The notes: generated by a model from the letters alone, not told the origin. A stretch of 64,000 nucleotides of DNA from Microthrixaceae bacterium (GCA_020637195.1 JACJWK010000009.1:62001-126000); one strand, 5' to 3'; positions 1 to 9,426 are shown, counted from the stretch's first letter. Translations and numbers: made by a program.

Positions 1-303
1 GCCCGCGGACTGCCGGGCCACCACGTTGCGGGTGACGAACGAGCGGCCGTTGCGGGTCCGGTCCACCTCGAAGCGGATGGGCTCGTCCATCACCCCGGGG
101 CGGATGAAGTACGCGTGGAGCGAGTGCACGCGGTAGCGGTCCTCGACGGTGGCCGCCGCGGCGCGCAGGCCCTGGGCCGCGACCTGCCCACCGTACACCC
201 GCGGGAACGGCACCGGCTCGCTGGTGGCGACGAACGTGTCCGGCCCGTGGGGCTCGAGGGCCATCAGGCCGGCGAAGGTGAGGGCCTCGGCGGTGGGTTC
301 CAC
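1..303 (-). CDS. Acyl-CoA thioesterase II (TesB-like), C-terminus outside window
   Basis: N-terminal 101 codons of a TesB-type double-hotdog thioesterase, which hydrolyses acyl-CoA to free acid and CoA. Visible family signatures are the FPRVYGGQVAAQ stretch, then VHSLHAYFIRPG, then FEVDRTRNGRSFVTRNVVA, all in the order expected of the first hotdog repeat. The gene runs off the left edge, so the catalytic Asp of the second repeat cannot be checked. I place the start at GTG 303 because a TACCGT hexamer ends 8 bases upstream and no Shine-Dalgarno is visible; the upstream ATG at 346 is in a different frame. Divergent from the SpoIIM-like gene at 359. Confidence 0.85.
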   Translation of the reverse strand, partial: MEPTAEALTFAGLMALEPHGPDTFVATSEPVPFPRVYGGQVAAQGLRAAAATVEDRYRVHSLHAYFIRPGVMDEPIRFEVDRTRNGRSFVTRNVVARQSAG

Positions 304-311
304 GACCGGCG

Positions 312-317
312 ACGGTA
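312..317 (-). promoter_or_regulatory. Predicted -10 element of a leaderless promoter (TesB-like gene)
   Basis: On the minus strand TACCGT (TANNNT) lies 8 bases before the GTG at 303. No ribosome-binding site intervenes. Same geometry as many other genes in the window. Confidence 0.45.
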
Positions 318-358
318 GCCAAGCCCGGGAGCGGCGCGTGCGCCATGATGGGCGGACC

Positions 359-1483
359 GTGGACATCGACCGCTACCTGGTGGCCCACCAGGCGTCCTGG
401 GACCGGCTCGAGGAGCTGACCGCGCGGGCCCGTCGCGGCATCCGGCGCCTCGACCCCGACGAGCTCGACGAGCTCGTGGCGCGGTACCAGCGCACGTCCA
501 CGCACCTCTCCTACGTGCGCACGAACTTCGACAGCCCCGCGCTCACCATCCGGCTGACGCGCATCGTGGCCGCCGCCCGCGGGGTGATCTACGGCAAGCG
601 GGCCCGCACCGTGCGGGCGGTCGGCGAGTTCTTCACCACCACCTTCCCCGCCGCGGTGTGGGACGCGCGCCGGTTCGTGGTGGCGAGCTTCCTGCTCACG
701 TTCCTGCCCGCCCTGGCCATGGGCGCGTGGATCGCCAACTCCGACGCCGCGCTCGAGGCCACCGCCCCCGCGGCGCTGCGCGAGGCCTACGTCAACGAGG
801 ACTTCGAGTCGTACTACTCGTCGGCCCCGGCCGGGCAGTTCGCCACCGAGGTCACGGTCAACAACATCCAGGTGTCGATCCTGGCGTTCGCGGCCGGGAT
901 CCTCCTGTGCGTCGGCGCCGCCTACGTCCTCGTGCTGAACGGCGCCAACGTCGGCGTCGCCGCGGGCCTGTTCGTCGCCGCGGGCGAGCAACCGAAGTTC
1001 TGGGGGCTGATCCTGCCCCACGGCCTGCTCGAGCTGACCGCCGTCGTCATCGCCGGCGCCGCCGGGCTGCGACTGGGCTGGGCGATCATCGCCCCGGGCG
1101 ACCGCCGGCGCACCGCGGCCCTGGCCGACGCCGGACGGCGGTCGGTCGTCATCATCATGGGACTGGTCGCCGCGTTCGTGACCGCCGGGCTCATCGAGGG
1201 CTTCGTGACCGGCTCCGCGCTGCCCACCTGGGCCCGCGTCGGCCTGGGCGCGTCGGTCGAGCTGGCCTTCGTCAGCTACCTGGTGGTGCAGGGCCGGGCC
1301 GCCGCCGCCCGCGGCATCACCGGTGTGCTGGGCGAGGTGCCCCGCGGCTGGGACGACGAGCGGGGCTGGGACGACGAGCGGGGCTGGGACGACGCCCCGA
1401 CCGACGGCGACGGCCCGACCGAGGGCGACGGCGGCGGAACCGCCGGCCCTCAGAGCCGCCCGGTCGCCTTGACCGCCAGGTAG
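359..1483 (+). CDS. SpoIIM/DUF95-family integral membrane protein
   Basis: 374-residue membrane protein of the stage II sporulation protein M family. About 120 soluble N-terminal residues are followed by several hydrophobic segments (first around residues 103-119, then a cluster between about 180 and 330). Conserved landmarks are NNIQVSILAFAAGI, LPHGLLELTAVVIAGAAGL and LIEGFVT. The C-terminal tail is hydrophilic and carries a GWDDER tandem repeat. The family occurs in many non-sporulating bacteria beside MoxR/DUF58 genes, as here, so a sporulation role is not implied. I chose GTG 359 because earlier in-frame sequence overlaps the divergent thioesterase and is proline/arginine-rich nonsense. 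Its 3' end overlaps the convergent DUF58 gene by 34 bases. Confidence 0.8.
   Translation: MDIDRYLVAHQASWDRLEELTARARRGIRRLDPDELDELVARYQRTSTHLSYVRTNFDSPALTIRLTRIVAAARGVIYGKRARTVRAVGEFFTTTFPAAVWDARRFVVASFLLTFLPALAMGAWIANSDAALEATAPAALREAYVNEDFESYYSSAPAGQFATEVTVNNIQVSILAFAAGILLCVGAAYVLVLNGANVGVAAGLFVAAGEQPKFWGLILPHGLLELTAVVIAGAAGLRLGWAIIAPGDRRRTAALADAGRRSVVIIMGLVAAFVTAGLIEGFVTGSALPTWARVGLGASVELAFVSYLVVQGRAAAARGITGVLGEVPRGWDDERGWDDERGWDDAPTDGDGPTEGDGGGTAGPQSRPVALTAR
1346..1394 (+). repeat. 18-base in-frame tandem repeat, about 2.7 copies
   Basis: Unit ggctgggacgacgagcgg is present twice in full and once in part, encoding GWDDER-GWDDER-GWDD in the cytoplasmic-looking tail of the SpoIIM-like protein. 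A degenerate TDGDGPTEGDG repeat follows directly. Unit length is a multiple of three, so copy-number change would not shift the frame. Confidence 0.85.
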
Positions 1484-2754
1484 GTGTCGGCCAGCCGGGG
1501 AGCGAGCTGGCCCGGAGGCGCGTCCACCACGTGGGCGCCGAGTCCCCGCAGGCGCGCCACGGTGCGGCGGCGCTCCTCGAGGGCCCGCACCGCGGCGGTC
1601 TTGCGGTAGGCACCCGACGCGTCCCTCGGCGACGACGCCGCCCACCCGACGACGTCGGGGTCCGCCACGCCGGCCACCACCACGAGGTGGTTGCGCACGA
1701 TCAGCGGCAGGGCGGGGAGCAGGGACTCGCCGACCGCCTGCTCGACGAGGTCGGTGAGGATCACGAGCATCGCCCGCCGCCGGAAGCGGGCCAGGGTCTC
1801 GGCGAAGGCGCCGGCGTAGTCGCTCTCGGCGAGTTGGGGCTCGAGCTCGTACATCGCCTCGGTGACCCGGGCGAGCTGCGTGCGGCTCTGGGCCGGGCCC
1901 ACCACCCGCTGGACCCGCCGGTCGAAGGCCACCAGCCCGCACCGATCGCCCAGGCGGGTGGCGACCGCCGTCATCATCATCACCGCGTCCATGGCGTGCT
2001 CGACGCGGGGGACGTCGTCGACCCGTCCCGCCATGACCCGACCGTTGTCGAGCAGCAGCAGGACGGTCTGGTTGCGCTCGGCCCGGTACGTGCGCACGAT
2101 GGCCCGCCCGGCGCGGGCCGTCGCCGACCAGTCGATGCGGCGGAACTCGTCGTCGACGGAGTACTCGCGGAGCTGGTCGAACTCGGTCCCACCCCCGCGC
2201 CCCTGGGCCGAGCGGAGCCCGACCTCGAGGATGCGGGCCTTGTTGATGCGCAGCTCGGCCTCGTCCCGGGACCGGAACGGCGGGAACACCCGCAGCAGGC
2301 CCGGGCAGGGCACCCGCCGCTGGCGCGCCGCGAGCCCGAGCGGCCCTTCCACCCGCAGCGTGACGCGCCCGAGCTCGAAGCGGCCGCGCCGGGCCGGGTG
2401 GATGGTCGTGCGCCCCTCGGCCCGGCCCCGCCGGGGGATGCGCACCCGGATGCGGCGGGTCCTCGGACGGAGTGACGGGGCCAGGTCGTCGGCCAGGGCC
2501 ACCCGGAGCGGGCGCCCGAGCGGGTTGTCCAGGTGCCAGACCACCTCGCCCCGACCCCCGAGCGCGAGCACGCCGGGCAGGTCGCGCTCGACCGCCACGC
2601 GGTCGGGTCGCGGGGCCAGCGCCCAGTCGACGGCCGCGAGGACCAGCAACACCCCGTCGACCAGCAGCAGGCGCCGGTCGACGTCGAGGGCGAGGACGAC
2701 CGCGGCGGCGAGCGCAGCGACCAGGGCGAGGCGGCGGGTGGGGACGGGCAGCAC
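1450..2754 (-). CDS. DUF58-domain protein (MoxR partner)
   Basis: 434 residues. Two hydrophobic segments near the N-terminus (about residues 9-23 and 29-46) are followed by a beta-rich region and the DUF58 core around residues 196-245, with EYSVDDEFRRIDWSATAR and LLLLDNGRVMAG. The second motif occupies the position of a von Willebrand A MIDAS strand, but the usual DxSxS is reduced to DNG, so metal binding is uncertain. DUF58 proteins are the standard partners of MoxR AAA+ ATPases in envelope-stress or complex-assembly systems whose substrates are mostly unknown. It starts 10 bases after the MoxR stop, with GTG, and is the last gene of the operon. Confidence 0.85.
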   Translation of the reverse strand: MLPVPTRRLALVAALAAAVVLALDVDRRLLLVDGVLLVLAAVDWALAPRPDRVAVERDLPGVLALGGRGEVVWHLDNPLGRPLRVALADDLAPSLRPRTRRIRVRIPRRGRAEGRTTIHPARRGRFELGRVTLRVEGPLGLAARQRRVPCPGLLRVFPPFRSRDEAELRINKARILEVGLRSAQGRGGGTEFDQLREYSVDDEFRRIDWSATARAGRAIVRTYRAERNQTVLLLLDNGRVMAGRVDDVPRVEHAMDAVMMMTAVATRLGDRCGLVAFDRRVQRVVGPAQSRTQLARVTEAMYELEPQLAESDYAGAFAETLARFRRRAMLVILTDLVEQAVGESLLPALPLIVRNHLVVVAGVADPDVVGWAASSPRDASGAYRKTAAVRALEERRRTVARLRGLGAHVVDAPPGQLAPRLADTYLAVKATGRL

Positions 2755-2764
2755 GAGGAGTGGG

Positions 2765-3788
<1,024 letters not shown>

Positions 3789-3805
<17 letters not shown>

Positions 3806-4949
3806 GGAGGAGCTCCTTGCGGATGGACTCGTGGGTCTGGGCGAGGGTGACGAGGTCGTGGTCGGTGGTGACGGGCGGTCCCGCCAGGGCCGCGTGGACG
3901 GCTTCGGGGTCGGCGCCCGTGCGGTCGGCGGCGACCTGCGCCACGACCTCGGGTGGCGTGGCGGCCGCGAGGCCGAGGTACCGGCACAGCGTGCGGCGCA
4001 GGTCGTCGCGGAGGACGGCCGCGGCATCGTCGGGCGACCGGGACTGCTGGAGCAGCTCGCCGACCGCGGCCACCAGCTCGGAGCCGGCGATCTGCACCGG
4101 CTGGGGCTCCTCGATGGGCGGTCCGAGCCGCCGGGCCCGCCACAGCGCGTAGACGACGAAGGCCACCACGAGCTGCGCCAGGGCCGCCTTCACCCCCGGG
4201 CCGATGAGGTCCGCCAGCCCCTCGTCGCCCGATCCCGGGACCGGCGGCTCGAGGAAGGCCACCGTCGTCCCCTCCCGGGGCGCCAGGAACGCGGCCGCGA
4301 CCACGGCGTTGTCCAACGTCCCCAGGGCCTCGTTCGTGAACATTCCGGCGCCGCCGAACGACACCACGGTGCCGTCGTCGACCGCCGCCGTCACCACGAA
4401 CGCGGCGTCGCCGTCGCCGTAGCACTGCCCCGCCGCACCGTCGGCGTCGTAGGCGAGGCCACCCAGGGTGTCGATGCGGCCGGCATCGGCGAGCGCGTCG
4501 ATCGTGCACGGACCCGGCGGCGTGCTGGCCTGCACCAGCCCCCCGAGCAGCTCGGTGGTGCCGGCGGGGACCGGGGCGAACGCCGAGCCCGGATCGGCGA
4601 CGACGAGGGTGCCACCGTCGCGGACCCACCGCTCGAGCTCCTCGGACTGGGACTCGGTGGTCTGGTCGCTCAACAACAAGACGACGTCGACGTCGCCTCC
4701 GGGCACCTCGGTGGTGGTCCGGACGTCGGCCCCCAGGTCCTCGAGCAGCAACACGAGCGCCTTCGCGCCCAGGGGGCCGGTGGCCGCCGGCGAGAGGGGG
4801 TCGCCGTCGGCCGGTGGGCGGCCGGCCAGCACGGCCACCAGCACGAGCACGACCCCGAGGACGACCCAGAACAGGAGGGCACCGCGGCGGCCACCGCGGC
4901 CGCCGCTCCCGCCGGCCGATGCGGGGGCGCCGACCGCCACGGCGCTCAC
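3789..4949 (-). CDS. DUF4350-domain membrane protein
   Basis: 386 residues from a GTG that overlaps the DUF4129 stop as GTGA. A hydrophobic segment at about residues 25-43 anchors a large middle domain with GPLGAKALVLLLEDLGADV and VVADPGSAFAPV, typical of DUF4350 (a ThuA/glutamine-amidotransferase-like fold). A second hydrophobic segment near residue 265 (LAQLVVAFVVYALW) is followed by a cytoplasmic tail. Such proteins are found almost only in MoxR/DUF58/DUF4129 operons. Function unknown; role in the same envelope-associated complex is inferred from context. Confidence 0.8.
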
Positions 4950-5863
4950 GCCGGGACCGCCTCGGCTTCGGCGGCGCGGCTGGTGTCGACCGCTCGGCGC
5001 CGGCCGGACGCGCGCGTGACCTCGTCGGCGAGGTCGCGGAATCGGCGGTTCTCCGCCGCCCCGGTGGGCTCGTCGCCGTACCAGGCCGCCTCGAAGAGCC
5101 CGGTGGCCGCCGCGAAGGCGTCGGCCACGTCGGGCAGGACCCGGTCGACCTCGGCCCGGTACTCGCCGGCGGTCCGGCCCGGCACGTCGTCGACGTGACC
5201 GTGCTCGACCAGCGTGCCCACGAGGGCCCGGAACCGGCAGCGCAGGGCCGCCTTCCACGCTCCGTCGCGCTCGTGGCGCTCGGCCTCCTCCGCCCACTGC
5301 TCGGGGGTCCGACGGCGCTCGACGGTGACCGCGCCGGGGGTCGCCGGGTCGCGCTGGACGCTGCGACCCAGGCGGGCGAGGAGCAGGGCCGCCCCCACCA
5401 GCGCGGCGACGAGCACGACCCAGCCGAGCACCGAGGCACCGTCGCCGCTGACGAGCCCCTCGAAGACGCGGGCGAGGCGCTCGGTGATCCAGTCGACGGC
5501 GCGCTCGAACAGGTTGGGCTCGGGGCGACGGAACTCGGCGCGGCCCACGACCTCGTCCGCGGCCCGACGGACCTCCTCGGGGGAACGGGTGGGCGACGGC
5601 GGCTGTCCCGGCTCGGCGTGGGCGGGCGCACCGCCGGCGACCAGCGCGACGACGGCGACCGCGAGCACGACCGCGGCGGCGAGGGCGCCGCGGGGGGTGG
5701 GGCGGCGACGGGCAGCACCGCGGAACGCAGCGGCGCGGTCACGGGCGAGGGGCCGGCCGGGCGCCGGGCGGTCCCGGCGGTCCGCCGAGGCGTGGCCCGG
5801 CGCCCCGCCGGTCGCGCCCTCGCCACCGCGGGTCCGACGTGGGGGCCGGGCACGGGCCGACAT
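4946..5863 (-). CDS. DUF4129-domain membrane protein
   Basis: 305 residues. A basic N-terminus leads to a hydrophobic segment ending in APAHA (about 47-70; possible signal peptide or anchor), then an extracytoplasmic stretch, a second transmembrane helix (about 137-158) and a C-terminal DUF4129 domain with EAERHERDGAWKAALRCRF and PGRTAGEYRAEV. First gene of the MoxR operon. ATG 5863 is preferred over ATG 5878 because the TATGCT promoter-like hexamer at 5874-5879 covers the latter. DUF4129 proteins have no assigned biochemical role; transglutaminase-fused relatives exist in other actinobacteria. Confidence 0.75.
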   Translation of the reverse strand: MSARARPPRRTRGGEGATGGAPGHASADRRDRPAPGRPLARDRAAAFRGAARRRPTPRGALAAAVVLAVAVVALVAGGAPAHAEPGQPPSPTRSPEEVRRAADEVVGRAEFRRPEPNLFERAVDWITERLARVFEGLVSGDGASVLGWVVLVAALVGAALLLARLGRSVQRDPATPGAVTVERRRTPEQWAEEAERHERDGAWKAALRCRFRALVGTLVEHGHVDDVPGRTAGEYRAEVDRVLPDVADAFAAATGLFEAAWYGDEPTGAAENRRFRDLADEVTRASGRRRAVDTSRAAEAEAVPA

Positions 5864-5873
5864 GATGGCGGTC

Positions 5874-5879
5874 AGCATA
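5874..5879 (-). promoter_or_regulatory. Predicted -10 element for the DUF4129-MoxR-DUF58 operon
   Basis: TATGCT on the minus strand, 10 bases before ATG 5863. The short distance would give a very short or absent 5' leader. Confidence 0.4.
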
Positions 5880-5951
5880 GGACGGGCCCGCCGTGCGCCC
5901 GGGGAGCGCCGGCGGCCCGATCGAGCCCGACGGCCGGTCCGGTGGGCCCCG

Positions 5952-6788
5952 TCAGGGGCCGGCGAAGTGACGGTCGGCCTCGAGCTGGAGGTCCAGGCCC
6001 TCGGACCGCACCCGCAGGTCGAGGTAGAGCACGACGGCGAAGCCGGCCAGGAAGGCGGTGGTGACGAGGTTCGTGACCGCACCGCCCACCCCGAGCACGA
6101 TCCACCCGCCGTCGGCGCCCAACGCCTGCGCCACGAGCTGGAAGACGAACGGCAGCATCGCGTTGAGCACGTAGTGGACGAAGCCGGCGGCGAGGACGGC
6201 CAGCACCACGGGCCAGAACCGGGTGCCGGCGAGCCGCTGCGAGCGGCGCAGGCCGCGGATCGGACCGAGATCCTCCACCACGATGGCCGGCGCGGCCACC
6301 TGCCACAGCGCCATCAACAGCACGGCGGGGAAGAGGAAGGCCAGCAGAGCGACGCCCTCGGCCAGGTGGGTGAGCAGCCAGGCGAGGAGCAGTGCCCACC
6401 ACTTGCGGCCCGCCGCCCCCAGGGCCGCGCCCGTCGACACCTCACCGCCGGCCTGCCACGCGGCGACGAGGCGACCGAGGGCGCCGGCCACGAAGGGCAG
6501 GACCATCGAGGGCAGCAGCCCCGCCAGGAAGACCAGGCCGGTGTTGGCCGACGACGTGGTCGAGCCCGCCAGCGTCGGGTCGTTGAAGATCTCGCTGAAC
6601 GAGGCGCTGGACAGCACGTCGCGTTGCACGAAGGCGGCGAGCAGCTGGGTGGGCAGCACGAACACCGCGGTGACCGTCAGCACGGCCCGGGGCCGCTCCT
6701 TCAACAGGCCCATCGCGGCGTCGAGGAGCTCGCCGACCGCCTGGGGCCGCAACGTCGGCCGCACCGCCACCGCATCCACGGGGCCCAT
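5952..6788 (-). CDS. Multi-pass membrane protein, glycerophosphodiesterase-membrane-domain-like
   Basis: 278 residues with about six hydrophobic segments. The opening LRPQAVGELLDAAMGLLKERPRAVL and the central APAIVVEDLGPIRGLRRSQRL are typical of the DUF7544/GDPD-membrane-domain family found upstream of DUF4129 genes in actinobacteria. No catalytic phosphodiesterase domain is attached. Function unknown. It is separated from the MoxR operon by 88 bases and may be co-transcribed. ATG 6788 is used, but TAACA runs directly into it; a GTG three codons later (6779) would be the start if the transcript is leaderless. Confidence 0.7.
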   Translation of the reverse strand: MGPVDAVAVRPTLRPQAVGELLDAAMGLLKERPRAVLTVTAVFVLPTQLLAAFVQRDVLSSASFSEIFNDPTLAGSTTSSANTGLVFLAGLLPSMVLPFVAGALGRLVAAWQAGGEVSTGAALGAAGRKWWALLLAWLLTHLAEGVALLAFLFPAVLLMALWQVAAPAIVVEDLGPIRGLRRSQRLAGTRFWPVVLAVLAAGFVHYVLNAMLPFVFQLVAQALGADGGWIVLGVGGAVTNLVTTAFLAGFAVVLYLDLRVRSEGLDLQLEADRHFAGP

Positions 6789-6951
6789 TGTTACCGCGTG
6801 TCACCGCGCGCTCCCGCGGCCCTGCCCCCGGCCCGGCCGCCCGTCGCCGGCGCGGCGCCCGGCGCGCCGCCGCCCGCGGTCGGTGCGTCGGTGCCCCGCC
6901 ACGCGGTCGGGCCCGGGCGCCCCGACCGGCGGGTGCGGGCACACTGGCACG

Positions 6952-7713
6952 ATGGACCGCCACGAGCCCGAGTCGTACGGCGACGCCTTCGCCGACGTGT
7001 ACGACGAGTGGTACGCCGACGTGTCCGACGTCGAGGGCACGGTGGCCCGCGTGGTCGAGCTGGCCGGGGACCACCCCGTGCTCGAGCTCGGCATCGGCAC
7101 CGGCCGCGTGGCCCTGCCCCTCGCCGCGGCCGGCCTGTCCGTGAGCGGCATCGACGCGTCCGCGGCGATGCTCGACCGCCTGCGGGCCAAGCCCGGCGGC
7201 GGCGCCCTGGCCGTGGCCCGGGGGGACATGGCCGATGTCGACGCGCTGGCGCCCCCGCCCGGAGCCCGGTTCGGCGTGGTGTTGGCCGCCTTCAACACGT
7301 TGTTCAACCTGGTGGACGCGGACGAGCAGCGCCGGTGCCTGGCGGGGGCCGCCGCCCGCCTCGCCCCCGGGGGCTGCGTCGTGGTCGAGGGCAACGTGTT
7401 CGACCCCGCGGGGCTGGGGCCGGCGGGCGACTCCGTGGCCGTGCGCTCGCTGACGCCCGAGCGGGTGGTCCTGTCGGTCAGCCGCGCCGATCCCGCCGGG
7501 CACCGGCTCAGCGGGCAGTTCGTGGATCTGGTGGACGGGGCCCCGGTGCGGCTGCGGCCCTGGGCGCTGCGCACGACCACCCCCGCCGAACTGGACGACC
7601 TGGCCGGCGCCGGCGGCCTGGTGCTGGCCGAGCGGTGGGGCGGCTGGCGGGGCGAGCCCTTCACCGACGAGAGCGACGTCCACGTGTCGGTCTACCGCAT
7701 CGCACCCGTCTGA
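6952..7713 (+). CDS. Class I SAM-dependent methyltransferase
   Basis: 253 residues with a class I methyltransferase fold: motif I VLELGIGTGRVALPLAAAG near residue 44, acidic motif II VSGIDASAAML, and motif post-I GVVLAAFNTLFNL. N-terminal YGDAFADVYDEWYAD is common in small-molecule methyltransferases (Methyltransf_25 type). Substrate unknown and neighbours give no hint. A CACACT hexamer 6 bases before the ATG resembles the leaderless promoters seen elsewhere. The 163 bases upstream, between this gene and the divergent membrane gene, contain nothing else I can recognise. Confidence 0.85.
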   Translation: MDRHEPESYGDAFADVYDEWYADVSDVEGTVARVVELAGDHPVLELGIGTGRVALPLAAAGLSVSGIDASAAMLDRLRAKPGGGALAVARGDMADVDALAPPPGARFGVVLAAFNTLFNLVDADEQRRCLAGAAARLAPGGCVVVEGNVFDPAGLGPAGDSVAVRSLTPERVVLSVSRADPAGHRLSGQFVDLVDGAPVRLRPWALRTTTPAELDDLAGAGGLVLAERWGGWRGEPFTDESDVHVSVYRIAPV

Positions 7714-7714
7714 G

Positions 7715-7746
7715 CCGGGCGGCGGGCGATCGTGCCCGCCGGCCGC
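7715..7746. terminator. Hairpin between convergent genes
   Basis: GGCGGGC/GCCCGCC arms (7721-7727 and 7734-7740) around a 6-base loop, extendable outward by four further pairs with one mismatch. It fills the gap between the methyltransferase stop and the stop of the small minus-strand gene. No U-tract, so termination is inferred. Confidence 0.4.
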
Positions 7747-7950
7747 TCAGGCGGCCAACGGGAGCGGCACGGCGTCGTCGCCCGCGCAGGGGCAGGGCGG
7801 GTCGAGGTCGACGCACGGGACCCGCCAGTCGTGGAGGAGGTGGCCCAGGGCGCACGGGCCGTCCCCGCCGCACTCGGTGGTGCCGTCGGCGTGGGCGATG
7901 GAGACCTCGTGGCAGTGCTCGAGGTCGTCGGTGCAGAGGGGGCATCGCAT
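7747..7950 (-). CDS. Small cysteine-rich protein, unknown function
   Basis: 67 residues beginning MRCPLCTDDLEHCHEV, with further cysteines in TECGGDGPCALGHLL, VPCVDLDPPCPC. The paired CxxC/CxC spacing suggests a structural zinc site. A CATACT hexamer lies 6 bases before the ATG, matching other leaderless-looking starts in the window, and the frame stays open with clear codon bias. I do not recognise the family beyond a generic zinc-ribbon-like profile. Divergent from the PAP2 gene with only 22 bases between them. Confidence 0.6.
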   Translation of the reverse strand: MRCPLCTDDLEHCHEVSIAHADGTTECGGDGPCALGHLLHDWRVPCVDLDPPCPCAGDDAVPLPLAA

Positions 7951-7972
7951 GGGTCGAGTATGCAGAGGGGGT

Positions 7973-8608
7973 ATGACAGCCTCCCGCCGGGTCCGGGCGC
8001 TCGTCGTGCCCGGACTGGTGTTCCTGGCCACGGCGGTCGTGGCCGCCCGCGACCGACTCGTCCTGGGCGAGGCGGGCCTGGTCGAGGCGCTCAACGGCAG
8101 CGCGATCCTCCGGTCCTTCCCCGTGGATGCCGCGCTGGTGGCGATCATGGGGCTGGGCACGCTGCTCGGCGTCGGCCTCGTCGCCGTCGGCGCCGCGGTG
8201 CTGCTGCGCCCGTGGCAGGCGCCGGCCGGCGTCCTGGCCGCCGGCGCGCTCGGCTGGCTGGTCAGCCGGACCGCCAAGGTGGTGGTCGACCGGGGCCGAC
8301 CGGTCGAGTTCCTCGACGCCCGGGGTCTCGACATCCACGGCAGCTACGCCGACATCACCGGGGCGGGCTTCCCGTCGGGCCACACGACCATCGCGTTCGC
8401 CGTCGCCACCGCCCTCGTCCCGTGGCTGCCCGACCGGTACCGCTGGGTGGCCTGGACGGTGGCCTCGGTCGTCGGTGTGGCGCGGGTGTACGTGGCCGCG
8501 CACTTCCCCCTCGACGTCGTCGGCGGAGCCGCGCTCGGCCTGTTCCTCGGCGGCGTCGTCAACCTCGTCCTCGACGCCCCGGTGGGCGCCGCCGAGCCCG
8601 GCGCCTGA
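7973..8608 (+). CDS. PAP2-superfamily membrane phosphatase
   Basis: 211-residue integral membrane protein with the three phosphatidic-acid-phosphatase type 2 motifs: KVVVDRGRP (K-x6-RP) near residue 101, GFPSGHTT (PSGH) near 130, and ARVYVAAHFPLDV (R-x5-H-x3-D) near 170. These form an active site on the outer membrane face. Likely substrates are undecaprenyl diphosphate or lipid phosphates. ATG 7973 is preferred; a longer reading frame would overlap the divergent small gene. Upstream GAGGGGG could serve as a poor ribosome-binding site. Confidence 0.92.
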   Translation: MTASRRVRALVVPGLVFLATAVVAARDRLVLGEAGLVEALNGSAILRSFPVDAALVAIMGLGTLLGVGLVAVGAAVLLRPWQAPAGVLAAGALGWLVSRTAKVVVDRGRPVEFLDARGLDIHGSYADITGAGFPSGHTTIAFAVATALVPWLPDRYRWVAWTVASVVGVARVYVAAHFPLDVVGGAALGLFLGGVVNLVLDAPVGAAEPGA

Positions 8609-8636
8609 GCGCCGCCGGCCGTCCCGCCGCCGGCGA

Positions 8637-8891
8637 CTACAGGTGCTCGGCGGCCGCCGCCTGCACCGCGGCCACGATGGGGGGCCACTCGGCGTCGGCC
8701 TGGCGCCGCACCGTGACGAAGTCGTTGGTGGCGAACACCGCGGCCACCCCGTCGGCGGCGAGCACGGCGGCGGCGAACGGGTCGTCGGTGTCGGCCCCCC
8801 GCTCGAGGTTGATCATGGCCGGCAGCGTGCGGTCCAGGGTGAACTTCAGGGCGTCCGGATTGGGGGTGGGGCTGGGCTCGGCGTGGGCCAT
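8637..8891 (-). CDS. Nfu N-terminal-domain protein (Fe-S scaffold, N-half only)
   Basis: 84 residues matching the Nfu_N domain: TPNPDALKFTLDRTLP near the start, then a region ending VFATNDFVTVRRQADAEW. In most Nfu/NfuA proteins this domain is joined to a C-terminal NifU domain with the cluster-binding CxxC. Here the protein stops after the N-domain and has no cysteine. The NifU C-domain is encoded separately at 16240-16551. Divergent from the SRPBCC gene across a 22-base overlapping promoter. Confidence 0.88.
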   Translation of the reverse strand: MAHAEPSPTPNPDALKFTLDRTLPAMINLERGADTDDPFAAAVLAADGVAAVFATNDFVTVRRQADAEWPPIVAAVQAAAAEHL

Positions 8892-8897
8892 GGGGCA

Positions 8898-8907
8898 ACC
8901 GTACGCT
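8898..8907. promoter_or_regulatory. Overlapping divergent -10 elements (bidirectional leaderless promoter)
   Basis: The 10-mer accgtacgct reads TACGCT on the plus strand, ending 6 bases before ATG 8914, and TACGGT on the minus strand, ending 6 bases before ATG 8891. The two hexamers share the central TA. The whole intergenic region is 22 bases, so there is no room for leaders or ribosome-binding sites. Confidence 0.6.
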
Positions 8908-8913
8908 GCCGCG

Positions 8914-9354
8914 ATGGCCCGGATCCGCGTCGAGACCACCATCGAGGCCCCTCCCGGGCAGGTGTGGGCGGCCATCGACGACGTCCGCACGCACCCCCGG
9001 TGGATGGAGGACGCGGTGGCGGTGCGGGTCACGTCCAGCCAGGACGCCGGCGTCGGGACGACGTTCGACTGCGACACGAAGGTGGGCCCCCTGCGCCTGA
9101 CCGACCGCATGGCCATCACCCGCTGGGACGAGGCCCGGGCGATGGGCGTGCGCCACGAGGGCCTCGTGGTGGGCGAGGGCGAGTTCGAGCTGCTGGCCGA
9201 GCCCGGCGGCCGCACGCGGTTCGTGTGGACCGAGGAGCTGCACTTCCCCTGGTGGATGGCCGGCGCGCTCGGCGCCGCCGTCGGCGCCCCCGTCCTGCGC
9301 CGCATCTGGCAGCGCAACCTCGCCAACCTCAAGGCGCTCGTCGAGTCCTCCTGA
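8914..9354 (+). CDS. SRPBCC-family (START-like) protein
   Basis: 146-residue polyketide-cyclase/START-like protein. The opening IRVETTIEAPPGQVWAAIDDVRTHPRWM and the closing IWQRNLANLKALVES are typical of the SRPBCC helix-grip fold that binds hydrophobic ligands. The absence of a catalytic signature means function cannot be assigned. Leaderless-type start 6 bases after TACGCT. Confidence 0.85.
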   Translation: MARIRVETTIEAPPGQVWAAIDDVRTHPRWMEDAVAVRVTSSQDAGVGTTFDCDTKVGPLRLTDRMAITRWDEARAMGVRHEGLVVGEGEFELLAEPGGRTRFVWTEELHFPWWMAGALGAAVGAPVLRRIWQRNLANLKALVESS

Positions 9355-9372
9355 CCCCGGGCGGGTCCCGGT

Positions 9373-9396
9373 GCACGCCTGGACGCGCCGGCGTGC
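9373..9396. terminator. Hairpin between convergent genes
   Basis: GCACGCC (9373-9379) and GGCGTGC (9390-9396) form a 7-base-pair stem around a 10-base loop, between the stops of the SRPBCC and rhomboid genes. No U-tract. Confidence 0.35.
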
Positions 9397-9426
9397 CCGG
9401 CCGTGCCCGATCGACGGGAGGCACCG

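Noticed and set aside
1346..1394. CRISPR-like repeat
   Set aside because: Units are 18 bases, directly adjacent without spacers, and in frame within a coding sequence.
359..1483. Evidence for endospore formation
   Set aside because: SpoIIM-family proteins are widespread in non-sporulating bacteria, and no other sporulation gene is in the window.
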